DNA of 64,000 nucleotides. It comes from Bacillota bacterium. Its GTDB lineage: Bacteria > Bacillota > DTU065. The notes beneath the pieces are model-generated. The model was not told where the DNA came from. It saw only the letters and a list, made by a program, of their open reading frames with translations, and did no database searches. The stretch is taken from NCBI GenBank assembly GCA_018435125.1, contig JAHDNZ010000009.1, positions 48,325-112,324 on the forward strand, written 5' to 3'. A program made the position numbers and the translations under genes. Positions within the stretch are counted from its first letter, which is position 1, and each line of letters starts with the position of its first letter. Of this stretch, positions 21,620-31,084 are shown in pieces.

Positions 21620-22246
21620 TTACTTCTTTAAGGCAATGACAACCCGCCGGTAAGGTTCTTCGCCTTCACTAAAGGTAGTTACCCAGGGATCATCCTGTAA
21701 AGTGGTATGAATGATCCTTCTTTCTTGTGGATTCATAGGCTCTAAAGAAACCCTTCTGCTGGTGTGTTTTACTCTCTCTGCTTTCTTTTGCGCTAGGTCT
21801 TTTAAGGCTTCTTCTCTTCTTTGGCGATAGCCTGAAGCATCAAGAATAACCCTTGTCCAGGAAGAAGAATTCTTGTTTACGGCCAAACCCGTAAGATACT
21901 GCATAGCATCTAGAGTTTCTCCGCGCCTGCCAATAATAATACCAATATCGGGACTGTCAATGTTTATAAAGATATTCTCTGCTTCGGCTTTTAAATTAAT
22001 ATCAGCCTCAATACCCATATGCTTGGTAACTTCCTTAACAAAGTTTAGTGCTTTTTCTTGCTTGAGGTCGGAGTCTTCTTTAATCTCTACTATGATCTTG
22101 GCTTCCTTGGAACCAAAACCTAAAAAGCCCTTTTTCCCTTCGTCAACAACAGTTACCGTGACATCGTCTTTGGTAACATTGTACTGATTTAAAACAGCTT
22201 CCAGAGCTTCTTCAATGGTTTTTCCAACTTGTTCAACCTTAATCAT
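21620..22246 (-). CDS. jag: Jag/KhpB-type RNA-binding protein
   Basis: Protein of 208 aa with the Jag N-terminal domain (about 1-55, with GKKGFLGFGSKEA), a type II KH domain (about 75-150, IIIGRRGETLDAMQYL) and an R3H domain ending near 205 (RRIIHTTLQ). Known homologues act with KhpA in RNA binding and cell elongation, and the gene is named for its link to spoIIIJ. It overlaps the end of yidC by 8 nt. Confidence 0.95.
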   Translation of the reverse strand: MIKVEQVGKTIEEALEAVLNQYNVTKDDVTVTVVDEGKKGFLGFGSKEAKIIVEIKEDSDLKQEKALNFVKEVTKHMGIEADINLKAEAENIFINIDSPDIGIIIGRRGETLDAMQYLTGLAVNKNSSSWTRVILDASGYRQRREEALKDLAQKKAERVKHTSRRVSLEPMNPQERRIIHTTLQDDPWVTTFSEGEEPYRRVVIALKK

Positions 22247-22868
22247 GCTGTGCCCCTCCCTCTGCCTTGACTTTTTTCCTGTTTAAGAACTTATTCATTA
22301 CTAAGATTTCAATATAAGATAAGATATAAGTAGCTGCCAGATATAAAGATAGACCGGATGGCAAATATAAGCCCATCATGGCAATAACAACAGGAAATGT
22401 GTAGGCAGATGTTTTATTGGCTTCAGTAGTTTCCATGGACATCTGGAGGTATGAAATACCGCCTGAGACAATAGCCAGGATGATATCCGGCCTTGTCAGA
22501 TCTTTAATCCACAAAAACCCATAACCTGCATAGTCAGTCGCACGTAGTACATTGTAGAGAATAATAGCTATCGGTAGTTGTAAGATCCCAACCAAACATC
22601 CGGAAAAAGGATTAGCATTGTGTTTTTTATAAAGCTCCATAATTTTCTTGTTGGCTTCCTGGGGATCATTTTTATATTTTTCCTGAATCTCTTTTTGCAA
22701 AGGTGCGATTTCTTTCATTTGCAACATTGATTTCCGTTGCGTCCAAGTCAAAGGTAGCAACAAAAAACGATACGTTAAAGTTAACAATAATATCGCTGCT
22801 CCGTAATTGTTCGTTACACCAAAAAAGAATTGCAACAAACCAGCAAACCACTTACTTAGAAATTGCAA
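22239..22868 (-). CDS. yidC: Membrane protein insertase YidC/SpoIIIJ
   Basis: Insertase of 209 aa with five hydrophobic segments; short, without a large periplasmic domain, as in Gram-positive YidC1/SpoIIIJ. The hydrophilic groove Arg is probably in LLTLTYRFLLLPLTW (about residue 31). No lipobox Cys is seen at the N terminus, unlike many Bacillus homologues. It lies in the yidD-yidC-jag series. Confidence 0.95.
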   Translation of the reverse strand: MQFLSKWFAGLLQFFFGVTNNYGAAILLLTLTYRFLLLPLTWTQRKSMLQMKEIAPLQKEIQEKYKNDPQEANKKIMELYKKHNANPFSGCLVGILQLPIAIILYNVLRATDYAGYGFLWIKDLTRPDIILAIVSGGISYLQMSMETTEANKTSAYTFPVVIAMMGLYLPSGLSLYLAATYILSYIEILVMNKFLNRKKVKAEGGAQHD

Positions 22869-22883
22869 GCTTTCCTACCTCCA

Positions 22884-23099
22884 TTATTTAACCGGATCAT
22901 ATCCACCCGGATTAAAAGGATTACATCTTAAAATTCGCTTTGAAGCCATTAGCAAACCTTTGCTTGCACCATAACGCTGTATAGCTTCTATGGCATAAGC
23001 AGAACAGGTAGGATAAAAGCGACATTTGCCAGGAAATAAAGGCGATATATACAACTGGTAGCCTCTAATTATACCAAGCAAGATCTTTTTCACTTTCAT
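22884..23099 (-). CDS. yidD: Membrane protein insertion efficiency factor YidD
   Basis: Small protein of 71 aa with the conserved core [20 protein letters not shown], the C-x6-C pair (CRFYPTC), and [13 protein letters not shown] at the end. It assists YidC and lies directly between rnpA and yidC. Confidence 0.96.
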   Translation of the reverse strand: MKVKKILLGIIRGYQLYISPLFPGKCRFYPTCSAYAIEAIQRYGASKGLLMASKRILRCNPFNPGGYDPVK

Positions 23100-23111
23100 C
23101 AGACTCCAGTT

Positions 23112-23468
23112 TTATTTTCCTCTTTTTTGTTCTCTATCCTCTTTTAGAAGCAAAAATGCTCTAAATAAAGCTTGTCTAGTACTCTTTTCTAAATTCTCAA
23201 ACAAAGCACTTTCCGCACCACTGCGGGCACTTATAACAATATCAAATCCCGGTTTAATCTGGGGCTCTAATTTTCGTATAATCTCTCTTAATCTTCTTTT
23301 AACTAAATTCCTTTGAACACTTTTACCTATCTTTTTACTGACAGAAAATCCAATCCTGCTATATTCGAGCATATTAGGTATATAGTGGACAACAATTAAT
23401 CTCTCAGCTATATATTTACCATTGGCATAAACCTTACTAAAATCGCGGTTGCTTTTAAGACGTTCCAT
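23112..23468 (-). CDS. rnpA: Ribonuclease P protein component
   Basis: Basic protein of 118 aa that supports RNase P RNA in tRNA 5' maturation. The family signature RNLVKRRLREIIR lies near residue 55. It follows rpmH after a hairpin at 23493-23528. Confidence 0.96.
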   Translation of the reverse strand: MERLKSNRDFSKVYANGKYIAERLIVVHYIPNMLEYSRIGFSVSKKIGKSVQRNLVKRRLREIIRKLEPQIKPGFDIVISARSGAESALFENLEKSTRQALFRAFLLLKEDREQKRGK

Positions 23469-23492
23469 GTTGCCACCCCATTTTAGGTTAAG

Positions 23493-23528
23493 AAAAAAAA
23501 TAGCAGTAGCGGAGCCATAAGGCTCCGC
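23493..23528 (-). terminator. Terminator or attenuator between rpmH and rnpA
   Basis: GCGGAGCC and GGCTCCGC form an 8-bp stem with a 4-nt loop. On the minus strand it is followed after 8 nt by a run of eight T's. Partial termination here would make more rpmH mRNA than rnpA mRNA. Confidence 0.75.
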
Positions 23529-23541
23529 TCCTATCGCTTTT

Positions 23542-23676
23542 TCAAGCGCTGAGTACCTTGCGACCCTTTCTACGGCGATTCCTTAAAACATTGCGTCCGC
23601 CTGGAGTGCGCATTCTTGCCAGGAAACCGTGGGTTCTTTTGTGACGACGAACCTTTGGTTGGTATGTTCGCTTCAT
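23542..23676 (-). CDS. rpmH: 50S ribosomal protein L34
   Basis: Very basic 44-aa protein with the full L34 sequence pattern ([18 protein letters not shown], then RNRRRKGRK). The frame is open further upstream, but the ATG at 23676 with AGGAGG 11 nt before it gives the normal length. It is the first gene leftwards from oriC. Confidence 0.98.
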   Translation of the reverse strand: MKRTYQPKVRRHKRTHGFLARMRTPGGRNVLRNRRRKGRKVLSA

Positions 23677-23753
23677 AACCTGGCTAACCTCCTTTTGCCA
23701 TCTATATCGGCATGATGATTCCAAACTAATCAAATAACAAGTATTCTCGCTCA

Positions 23754-23782
23754 ATTATAGAGCATCGAATGAATAGAGTCAA
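23754..23782 (-). promoter_or_regulatory. rpmH promoter
   Basis: TTGACT and TATAAT with a 17-bp spacer on the minus strand, about 80 nt upstream of the rpmH ATG. Confidence 0.85.
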
Positions 23783-24048
23783 GAAACTACCATTTCCCAA
23801 GCCATTTTAAATTCAGACGTCAATTCTGCGTCTTTTATACCTTATAAAGTAAAAGCTTGAGCAACAATCCTAAACTAACGTAAAATGTTAGTAAGGCTTA
23901 TTTATACTGCCTAGTTATTTAAGTAGCTCTACCTAGCACATATCTTTTTTATCTAGTTGCCTGAATGTTAAATTAGCTAAAATTAAAGTAAATATCACTT
24001 AAGAGGTCAGATCGCTATCTATACTTATTCTAAAGAGAAATGTCGATC

Positions 24049-24077
24049 TTGAAACATAAGTTATTTTCTATTAGAAT
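24049..24077 (+). promoter_or_regulatory. Promoter-like sequence inside oriC
   Basis: TTGAAA and TAGAAT spaced 17 bp apart. The spacer begins with the left arm (CATAAGTTATTTT, 24055-24067) of a perfect 13-bp inverted repeat whose right arm is 24093-24105, as an operator might be placed. Confidence 0.5.
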
Positions 24078-24083
24078 AAAGTT

Positions 24084-24163
24084 AGTCCTTCAAAAATAAC
24101 TTATGATATTCGCTAATTTACTTTTGGCCACGCTGATCAACAAAATGCGAGGCCATTTTTTTT
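24084..24163 (+). ncRNA. Candidate short transcript in oriC
   Basis: Begins where the promoter at 24049-24077 should initiate and ends at the terminator at 24125-24163, giving about 80 nt. No reading frame with a ribosome site is seen. Expression is inferred only from these signals. Confidence 0.35.
24125..24163 (+). terminator. Intrinsic terminator upstream of dnaA
   Basis: TGGCC-A-CGC pairs with GCG-A-GGCCA (one A-A mismatch), followed by eight T's on the plus strand. No plus-strand gene lies upstream of it. Confidence 0.65.
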
Positions 24164-24278
24164 ACTTAGAGTAGTATATGGTAACTCTAGTTTTGATTTT
24201 TACGAAATTCGCATTTTGTCTTTTTTTAAACTATCGCTATTTGATAGTGCCTTTAGAGACATTTAACAAATTACTTAG

Positions 24279-24287
24279 TTATCCACA
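24279..24287 (+). promoter_or_regulatory. DnaA box, perfect
   Basis: TTATCCACA. Confidence 0.9.
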
Positions 24288-24438
24288 GGCGGTGTATAGA
24301 ATTGTGGATACCAGCGTAATACCGTCTCTATCACATTTGTCCACAACTTTTTCCACAGAGACAATCATTTGTTCGCATGACAATTCGTAAAACCCCAGCT
24401 AGATATGGGTTTCCACATTTTCTTACACATTTTAAATC

Positions 24439-24447
24439 TGTGGATAA
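24439..24447 (-). promoter_or_regulatory. DnaA box, perfect, reverse
   Basis: TGTGGATAA on the plus strand, i.e. TTATCCACA on the minus strand. Confidence 0.9.
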
Positions 24448-24509
24448 CTTGTTAATTATCTTAGGGATATCTCACTTTCCTTGTCTCTTTAGCAGGAACT
24501 TTTCCTCTT

Positions 24510-24518
24510 TGTGGATAA
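24510..24518 (-). promoter_or_regulatory. DnaA box, perfect, reverse
   Basis: TGTGGATAA on the plus strand. Confidence 0.9.
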
Positions 24519-24545
24519 TTCTTTATATCACCGGCAGTGATTTAA

Positions 24546-24554
24546 TTATCCACA
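24546..24554 (+). promoter_or_regulatory. DnaA box, perfect
   Basis: TTATCCACA, about 130 nt before the dnaA start. Confidence 0.9.
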
Positions 24555-24681
24555 TCTATTAACAAAATGATGCACAGCTTTGCTTTGTCCCCTGCAACTA
24601 CGTTTTAGCAGGATTTTTTTGTTCTCGTTATATCATACATTCGGTTAAACCAAGCTCAGATTGGCACAGGAGGCTATCAAG

Positions 24682-26028
24682 ATGAATTCTTCCAATGAAT
24701 TGAAAAAATTATGGGACCGTGTCTTAGAGCTTGTAGGCAACGAGGTAGGAAAAAGTTCTTTTTCCATGTGGTTTAAACCAACAGAAGCTTTAAAACTCCA
24801 GGACAACTACCTTTACATCAAAACCACTAGTGATTTTGCCTGCGAGTGGATCGATGATCAATATGGTGAATTAATTAAAAAGATCTTATTTAATCTTACC
24901 GGACAAAATATCATACCTCTTTTTATATTTAACGAAGAGGAAAATACTGACACCAATACCAATTCAAACACTAAAAATAAATCTCCTAAAGAGAAAAACC
25001 CACCTGAACCTAATTTAAACCCCCGTTACACTTTTGATACCTTTGTCGTAGGTAAAAGTAACTCTTTTGCTCATGCAGCCTGTTTAGCGGTAGCTGAATC
25101 ACCTGCAAAAGCTTATAATCCCCTTTTTATGTATGGTGGAGTAGGACTTGGTAAAACTCACCTTATGCAAGCCATTGGACATTTTGTTATTGAAAAATAC
25201 CCTGAAAAGAAAGTCATGTATGTCTCTGCCGAAAAGTTTACTAATGATATGATTAATTCTATCAGGCATAACAAAATGGAAGATTTTCGTAGTAAATATC
25301 GCACTGTCGATCTACTCTTAGTTGACGATATCCAATTCTTAACAGGAAAAGAAGGCACACAAGAGGAGTTCTTTCATACCTTTAATTCACTTTACGAAGC
25401 CAATAAACAGATTGTTATCTGCAGCGATCGACTGCCTAAAGAGATCGCTACTTTAGAAGATAGATTGCGTTCGCGTTTTGAATGGGGTTTAACTACTGAT
25501 ATCCAACCACCTGATTTAGAAACCAGAATAGCAATCTTAAAGAAAAAAGCCAGTATGGAAGACATAGAAGTCCCCGAAGATGTTCTGTTATTTATAGCTA
25601 AGCAGATACGATCGAACATACGTGAATTGGAAGGTGCTCTCATTAGAGTTACAGCTTTTTCTTCGCTTCATAATAGACCTATTGATATCGAACTTTCTGC
25701 AGATGCTCTCAAAGATATTTTACCTATTCAAAATCGGCAAATTTCCATTGAATTAATTCAAAAAGTAGTCGCAGAATTTTATAGCCTTTCTGTCAGTGAT
25801 ATGAAATCAAAAAAACGCACCCGCTCAGTATCTTTCCCAAGACAGATTGCGATGTACCTTTCTAGAGAACTTACAGAAGCATCTTTGCCAAAAGTTGGAG
25901 AAGAATTTGGTGGAAGAGATCATACTACTGTAATTCATGCCTGTGATAAAATTAGCGAAGCAATTAAGGAAGACTCAGAGTTTGATCTTGAAGTAAGAAA
26001 GATCTCAGAAAAGATTCAGTCTGTTTAA
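24682..26028 (+). CDS. dnaA: Chromosomal replication initiator DnaA
   Basis: AAA+ initiator of 448 aa. Domain I (about 1-85) is followed by a low-complexity linker (about 90-118, N/T/K-rich), the ATPase domain with Walker A GGVGLGKTHL and Walker B LLVDDIQF, and the DNA-binding domain with the signature GGRDHTTVIHACDKI near the end. AGGAGG 8 nt upstream fixes the ATG at 24682, although a TTG at 24661 is in frame. DnaA boxes upstream would also allow autoregulation. Confidence 0.98.
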   Translation: MNSSNELKKLWDRVLELVGNEVGKSSFSMWFKPTEALKLQDNYLYIKTTSDFACEWIDDQYGELIKKILFNLTGQNIIPLFIFNEEENTDTNTNSNTKNKSPKEKNPPEPNLNPRYTFDTFVVGKSNSFAHAACLAVAESPAKAYNPLFMYGGVGLGKTHLMQAIGHFVIEKYPEKKVMYVSAEKFTNDMINSIRHNKMEDFRSKYRTVDLLLVDDIQFLTGKEGTQEEFFHTFNSLYEANKQIVICSDRLPKEIATLEDRLRSRFEWGLTTDIQPPDLETRIAILKKKASMEDIEVPEDVLLFIAKQIRSNIRELEGALIRVTAFSSLHNRPIDIELSADALKDILPIQNRQISIELIQKVVAEFYSLSVSDMKSKKRTRSVSFPRQIAMYLSRELTEASLPKVGEEFGGRDHTTVIHACDKISEAIKEDSEFDLEVRKISEKIQSV

Positions 26029-26290
26029 TTTGGGTGTGAGTTAAGTGTGGGATAGATCTGGATAAGTTACTATTAGTTGTTAGTAACTTAGTCTCCGATT
26101 TATAATTTAAAAATATTTGGGGAAAGTGTTGATATTTAGATCAAATAATCAACATCTTATTCAGCTTTCTAAACGCTTATTTTATGCATGTCTAGACTGT
26201 TTTCCACTTATCAACAGCACCTACTATAACTACTGCTATCTTTAATATCTTTAATATATATATATATCTAAAAGAAGGGTGGTTTTCTAA
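26029..26290. other. dnaA-dnaN intergenic region with inverted repeats
   Basis: This 262-bp AT-rich gap has a 10-bp inverted repeat (26063-26072 with 26081-26090), a 7-bp one (TGTTGAT/ATCAACA near 26126-26154), repeats of ATCTTTAAT at about 26240-26256 and an alternating TA tract to about 26267. In some Bacillota this gap holds the unwinding element of a bipartite origin. I see no perfect DnaA box in it. Confidence 0.5.
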
Positions 26291-27424
26291 TTGCATTTTA
26301 AGTGTAGCAAAGACATATTACTTGCAGCGATAAACACCGTGCAAAAAGCTGTCCAATCTAGTAGTTCTATTGATATATACACAGGTATTTATCTTGAATC
26401 TTGTGATGACATGATTACTATGATTGGAACAAACGTTGATCTAAGTATAAGAACGAAATTCCAAGCTGATATTTTAAAAGAAGGTAAGGTTGTTGTTGAA
26501 GGCAAGCTCTTTTCCGATATAGTCAGAAAGTGGCCGGCAGATAAATATGTTAATGTTGAGTTTGATGAAAATACTAATAATGTGGTTATTAATGACGGTC
26601 ATGAAGATTCTAGTTTTTTGGCTGAGATAAAAACTATGAATGTAAATGAGTATCCTCCTTTTCCAGATACTCTAAAAGAGATTGAAGAAGGCGAGGCAAG
26701 GTTTTGGGACATACCTCAAAGGGATTTAAAAAATGCTATTAATTCTACAGCTTTTGCCGCGGCAAAAGCAGAGCACTCAAGGCTTTATTTAACAGCTATT
26801 CTACTAGAAAGCAAAAATTCAGATTTAAGAGCAGTTACAACTGATACTCATAGATTAGCTTATTACAAAATGCCAGGCCATGAAGGTGAGATCTCAGCTA
26901 TGATTACGGCTGATGATCTTGCTGATATTGCTAAACTCTTAGATGATACCGAAGAAAAAATCCGTTTAACTTTAACCCCAAGGCGTGCTTTTTTTGATAT
27001 AAACAGCACTACAGTAGTATCTAGACTTGTGGAAGGAAATTTTCCTCCCTATGAAAAAGTTATTCCTCTTAAACATAAGACCATTGTCAAAGTAAATAGA
27101 CAGTCTTTATTAGATGCTGTTGATCGTATTGCAGTAATGATTCGTGGCGCTTCGACAATTATGATTAAATTAAATATTAAAGATAATTACTTGTTTCTTG
27201 CCTCAGGAGAGATGGAACTAGGTAAAGCTCAAGAAAGAATTAGTATTGATCAGGATGGCGAGAATTTAGAAATAAAGGTGGATTACCGTTTTCTATTCGA
27301 AGGATTAAAAGCCATAACCGGAGAAGTAATAGAGATGCATTTTAATGGACCTGAGATGGCTATTCTTTTCAAGTCTGAAGAAATGCCGGGATTTTTGTAT
27401 ATCATGATGCCTCTTATTGTCTAG
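26291..27424 (+). CDS. dnaN: DNA polymerase III beta sliding clamp
   Basis: Clamp protein of 377 aa with three repeats of the beta fold. Recognisable segments are TDTHRLAYYKMP (middle) and VEGNFPPYEKVIP, and the protein ends with the usual MPLIV-type C terminus. The start is TTG at 26291 with AAGGGTGG about 9 nt upstream. It follows dnaA and precedes yaaA and recF, the universal order. Confidence 0.97.
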   Translation: MHFKCSKDILLAAINTVQKAVQSSSSIDIYTGIYLESCDDMITMIGTNVDLSIRTKFQADILKEGKVVVEGKLFSDIVRKWPADKYVNVEFDENTNNVVINDGHEDSSFLAEIKTMNVNEYPPFPDTLKEIEEGEARFWDIPQRDLKNAINSTAFAAAKAEHSRLYLTAILLESKNSDLRAVTTDTHRLAYYKMPGHEGEISAMITADDLADIAKLLDDTEEKIRLTLTPRRAFFDINSTTVVSRLVEGNFPPYEKVIPLKHKTIVKVNRQSLLDAVDRIAVMIRGASTIMIKLNIKDNYLFLASGEMELGKAQERISIDQDGENLEIKVDYRFLFEGLKAITGEVIEMHFNGPEMAILFKSEEMPGFLYIMMPLIV

Positions 27425-27456
27425 TGAGATAATAGTGAAGGGTGGCATTTTAATTA

Positions 27457-27675
27457 ATGTTGGAAAAAGAAATTATAATTAAAACAGAGACAATTAAACT
27501 TGAACAGTTTCTTAAATGGGCAAACATCGTGCAAACTGGAGGAGAAGCTAAAATACTGATTCAAGATGGAGAAGTCTTAGTTAATGGGGAAATAGATACA
27601 AGAAGAGGCAAGCAATTAAAGCAAGGCGATCTTGTTGAAGTGAAAGGTCATGGTATCTTTAAGATCGCAAGATAG
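27457..27675 (+). CDS. yaaA: S4-domain RNA-binding protein YaaA
   Basis: Small protein of 72 aa forming a single S4 fold: LEQFLKWANIVQTGGEAK, then ILIQDGEVLVNGEIDTRRGKQL. This is the standard S4 gene between dnaN and recF in Bacillota. Homologues have been linked to ribosome assembly. Confidence 0.94.
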   Translation: MLEKEIIIKTETIKLEQFLKWANIVQTGGEAKILIQDGEVLVNGEIDTRRGKQLKQGDLVEVKGHGIFKIAR

Positions 27676-27689
27676 AGGAGTGGCTTATC

Positions 27690-28802
27690 TTGCTACTTAC
27701 AAATCTCCATCTCGCACAGTTTCGTAATTATAAAGAGGCCGAACTAACCTTCGGTAAGGAATTAAATTTTTTAGTAGGTAACAATGCTCAAGGTAAAACT
27801 AACCTTTTGGAGGCCATCTTTTATCTATGTCATCTCTCTTCACCAAGAACAGCTGAAGACAGTGATTTAGTAATGTTTGGTTCCAATGAGGCTTTGGTAG
27901 CAGGTTTGTTGCAAAAAATAAGCGGGGATTATGAACTCGAAGTAACAATTCCTGTTAAAGGTAAAAAGAAAGCTACCATAGATGGAGTTGCCCAATATAA
28001 GTTGGCAGATTTTCAGGGGATTCTTATCTGTGTTTACTTTTCACCGGATGATTTAAAATTAGTTAAGGGTGGGCCATCTGAAAGACGTCGTTTCATGGAT
28101 TTAGAGATCTCCCAGGTCAACCCTTACTATAGATATGCTTTAGTCCAATATAACAAGGTTTTGCAACAGAGAAATAATTTGCTTAAAGAAAGAAAAATAG
28201 ATATTAAACTCCTGGAGGTTTTTTCCGAACAGCTAATTGAAACCGGTTCCTTAATAATTGAACGCAGAGTAGCCATGATAAAACGCTTAAATCTTTTGTC
28301 TCGGCTTTTACAGCGAAGGCTTACTGATCTTAAAGAAAATCTAATGCTAGAGTACACACCTTCTTTTGAAATTAAAAATGATTTAAAAGAGGATTTTAAA
28401 AAGGCACTAGAACTGTCTTTGGAAGAAGAAAAACAAAAGGGATATACTTTGATTGGGCCTCACAGAGACGATTTTAGCATGATGATAGATGATCTTGATG
28501 TTAGGTCATTTGGTTCTCAGGGGCAGCAAAGGACTGTTGTACTGGCTTTAAAACTGGCAGAACTGGAGTTTTTAAGAGGCGAAGCTGGTGAGTACCCTAT
28601 ATTGCTTTTGGATGATGTATTTTCAGAGATAGATGATCTTAGAAGAATTAAGTTGTTTGAAATTATAAAACAAAACAAAGTCCAGACATTTATATCTACT
28701 GCCAATCCTAAAGACCTAGAAGATATTATTTCCAAGCAGCGTAAGGTCTTTGAAATTAAAGCTGGGCAGGTGGGGGTGAAACAGGATGTTACATTTGGGT
28801 GA
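27690..28802 (+). CDS. recF: DNA replication and repair protein RecF
   Basis: SMC-like ATPase of 370 aa for gap repair. Walker A is GNNAQGKTN near residue 35, the signature region is SQGQQRTVVLALKLAE and Walker B is ILLLDDVFSEID. The TTG start follows GAGGAG. The last 17 nt overlap the next gene. Confidence 0.97.
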   Translation: MLLTNLHLAQFRNYKEAELTFGKELNFLVGNNAQGKTNLLEAIFYLCHLSSPRTAEDSDLVMFGSNEALVAGLLQKISGDYELEVTIPVKGKKKATIDGVAQYKLADFQGILICVYFSPDDLKLVKGGPSERRRFMDLEISQVNPYYRYALVQYNKVLQQRNNLLKERKIDIKLLEVFSEQLIETGSLIIERRVAMIKRLNLLSRLLQRRLTDLKENLMLEYTPSFEIKNDLKEDFKKALELSLEEEKQKGYTLIGPHRDDFSMMIDDLDVRSFGSQGQQRTVVLALKLAELEFLRGEAGEYPILLLDDVFSEIDDLRRIKLFEIIKQNKVQTFISTANPKDLEDIISKQRKVFEIKAGQVGVKQDVTFG

Positions 28803-29031
28803 AGATGTTGTAATCCCTTATGATAAGATAATTGCTATCTTAGATATCGATATTCTTTCTCAGGCAGAGATTAATAAGGAATTCTTCCAAACAGCTGAGG
28901 ATGAGGGATTTATTAATAAAATATCAAACAAAGTAAGGAGTTTTATTATCACAACAGATAATGATATTTACTTATCCCCAATCTCTTCGGTGACATTAAA
29001 AGCACGTTTTGAAAAAAGATATGAGGTTTAA
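28786..29031 (+). CDS. remB: RemB-type (DUF370) regulatory protein
   Basis: Protein of 81 aa starting MLHLGEDVVIPYDKIIAILD, the conserved start of the extracellular-matrix regulator family, and ending with SSVTLKARFEKR. In Bacillus the same gene (yaaB/remB) lies between recF and gyrB. The start overlaps recF, suggesting coupled translation. Confidence 0.92.
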   Translation: MLHLGEDVVIPYDKIIAILDIDILSQAEINKEFFQTAEDEGFINKISNKVRSFIITTDNDIYLSPISSVTLKARFEKRYEV

Positions 29032-29049
29032 TAGGGAGGTTGAGAAGAA

Positions 29050-31052
<2,003 letters not shown>

Positions 31053-31084
31053 AGAGCCTTTCTTACAGAAAGAGGTGATAAGCC

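Larger units (their letters stand above)
23783..24681. other. Replication origin region (oriC) between rpmH and dnaA
   Basis: About 900 bp without convincing genes, AT-rich, flanked by rpmH and dnaA. Four perfect DnaA boxes lie at 24279, 24439, 24510 and 24546. Near matches are TGTGGATAC (24303-24311), TTGTCCACA (24337-24345) and TTTTCCACA (24349-24357). The left part (23783-24050) shows nothing specific beyond high AT content. A promoter, a 13-bp inverted repeat and a terminator lie at 24049-24163. The duplex-unwinding element was not pinned down. Confidence 0.9.

Noticed and set aside
24178..24562. Two frames of 61-70 codons in the rpmH-dnaA gap
   Set aside because: No ribosome sites; they run through DnaA boxes and AT-rich origin sequence.
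23783..24681. CRISPR array or iteron-like direct repeats in the origin gap
   Set aside because: Only DnaA boxes and inverted repeats recur; no regularly spaced repeat is present.
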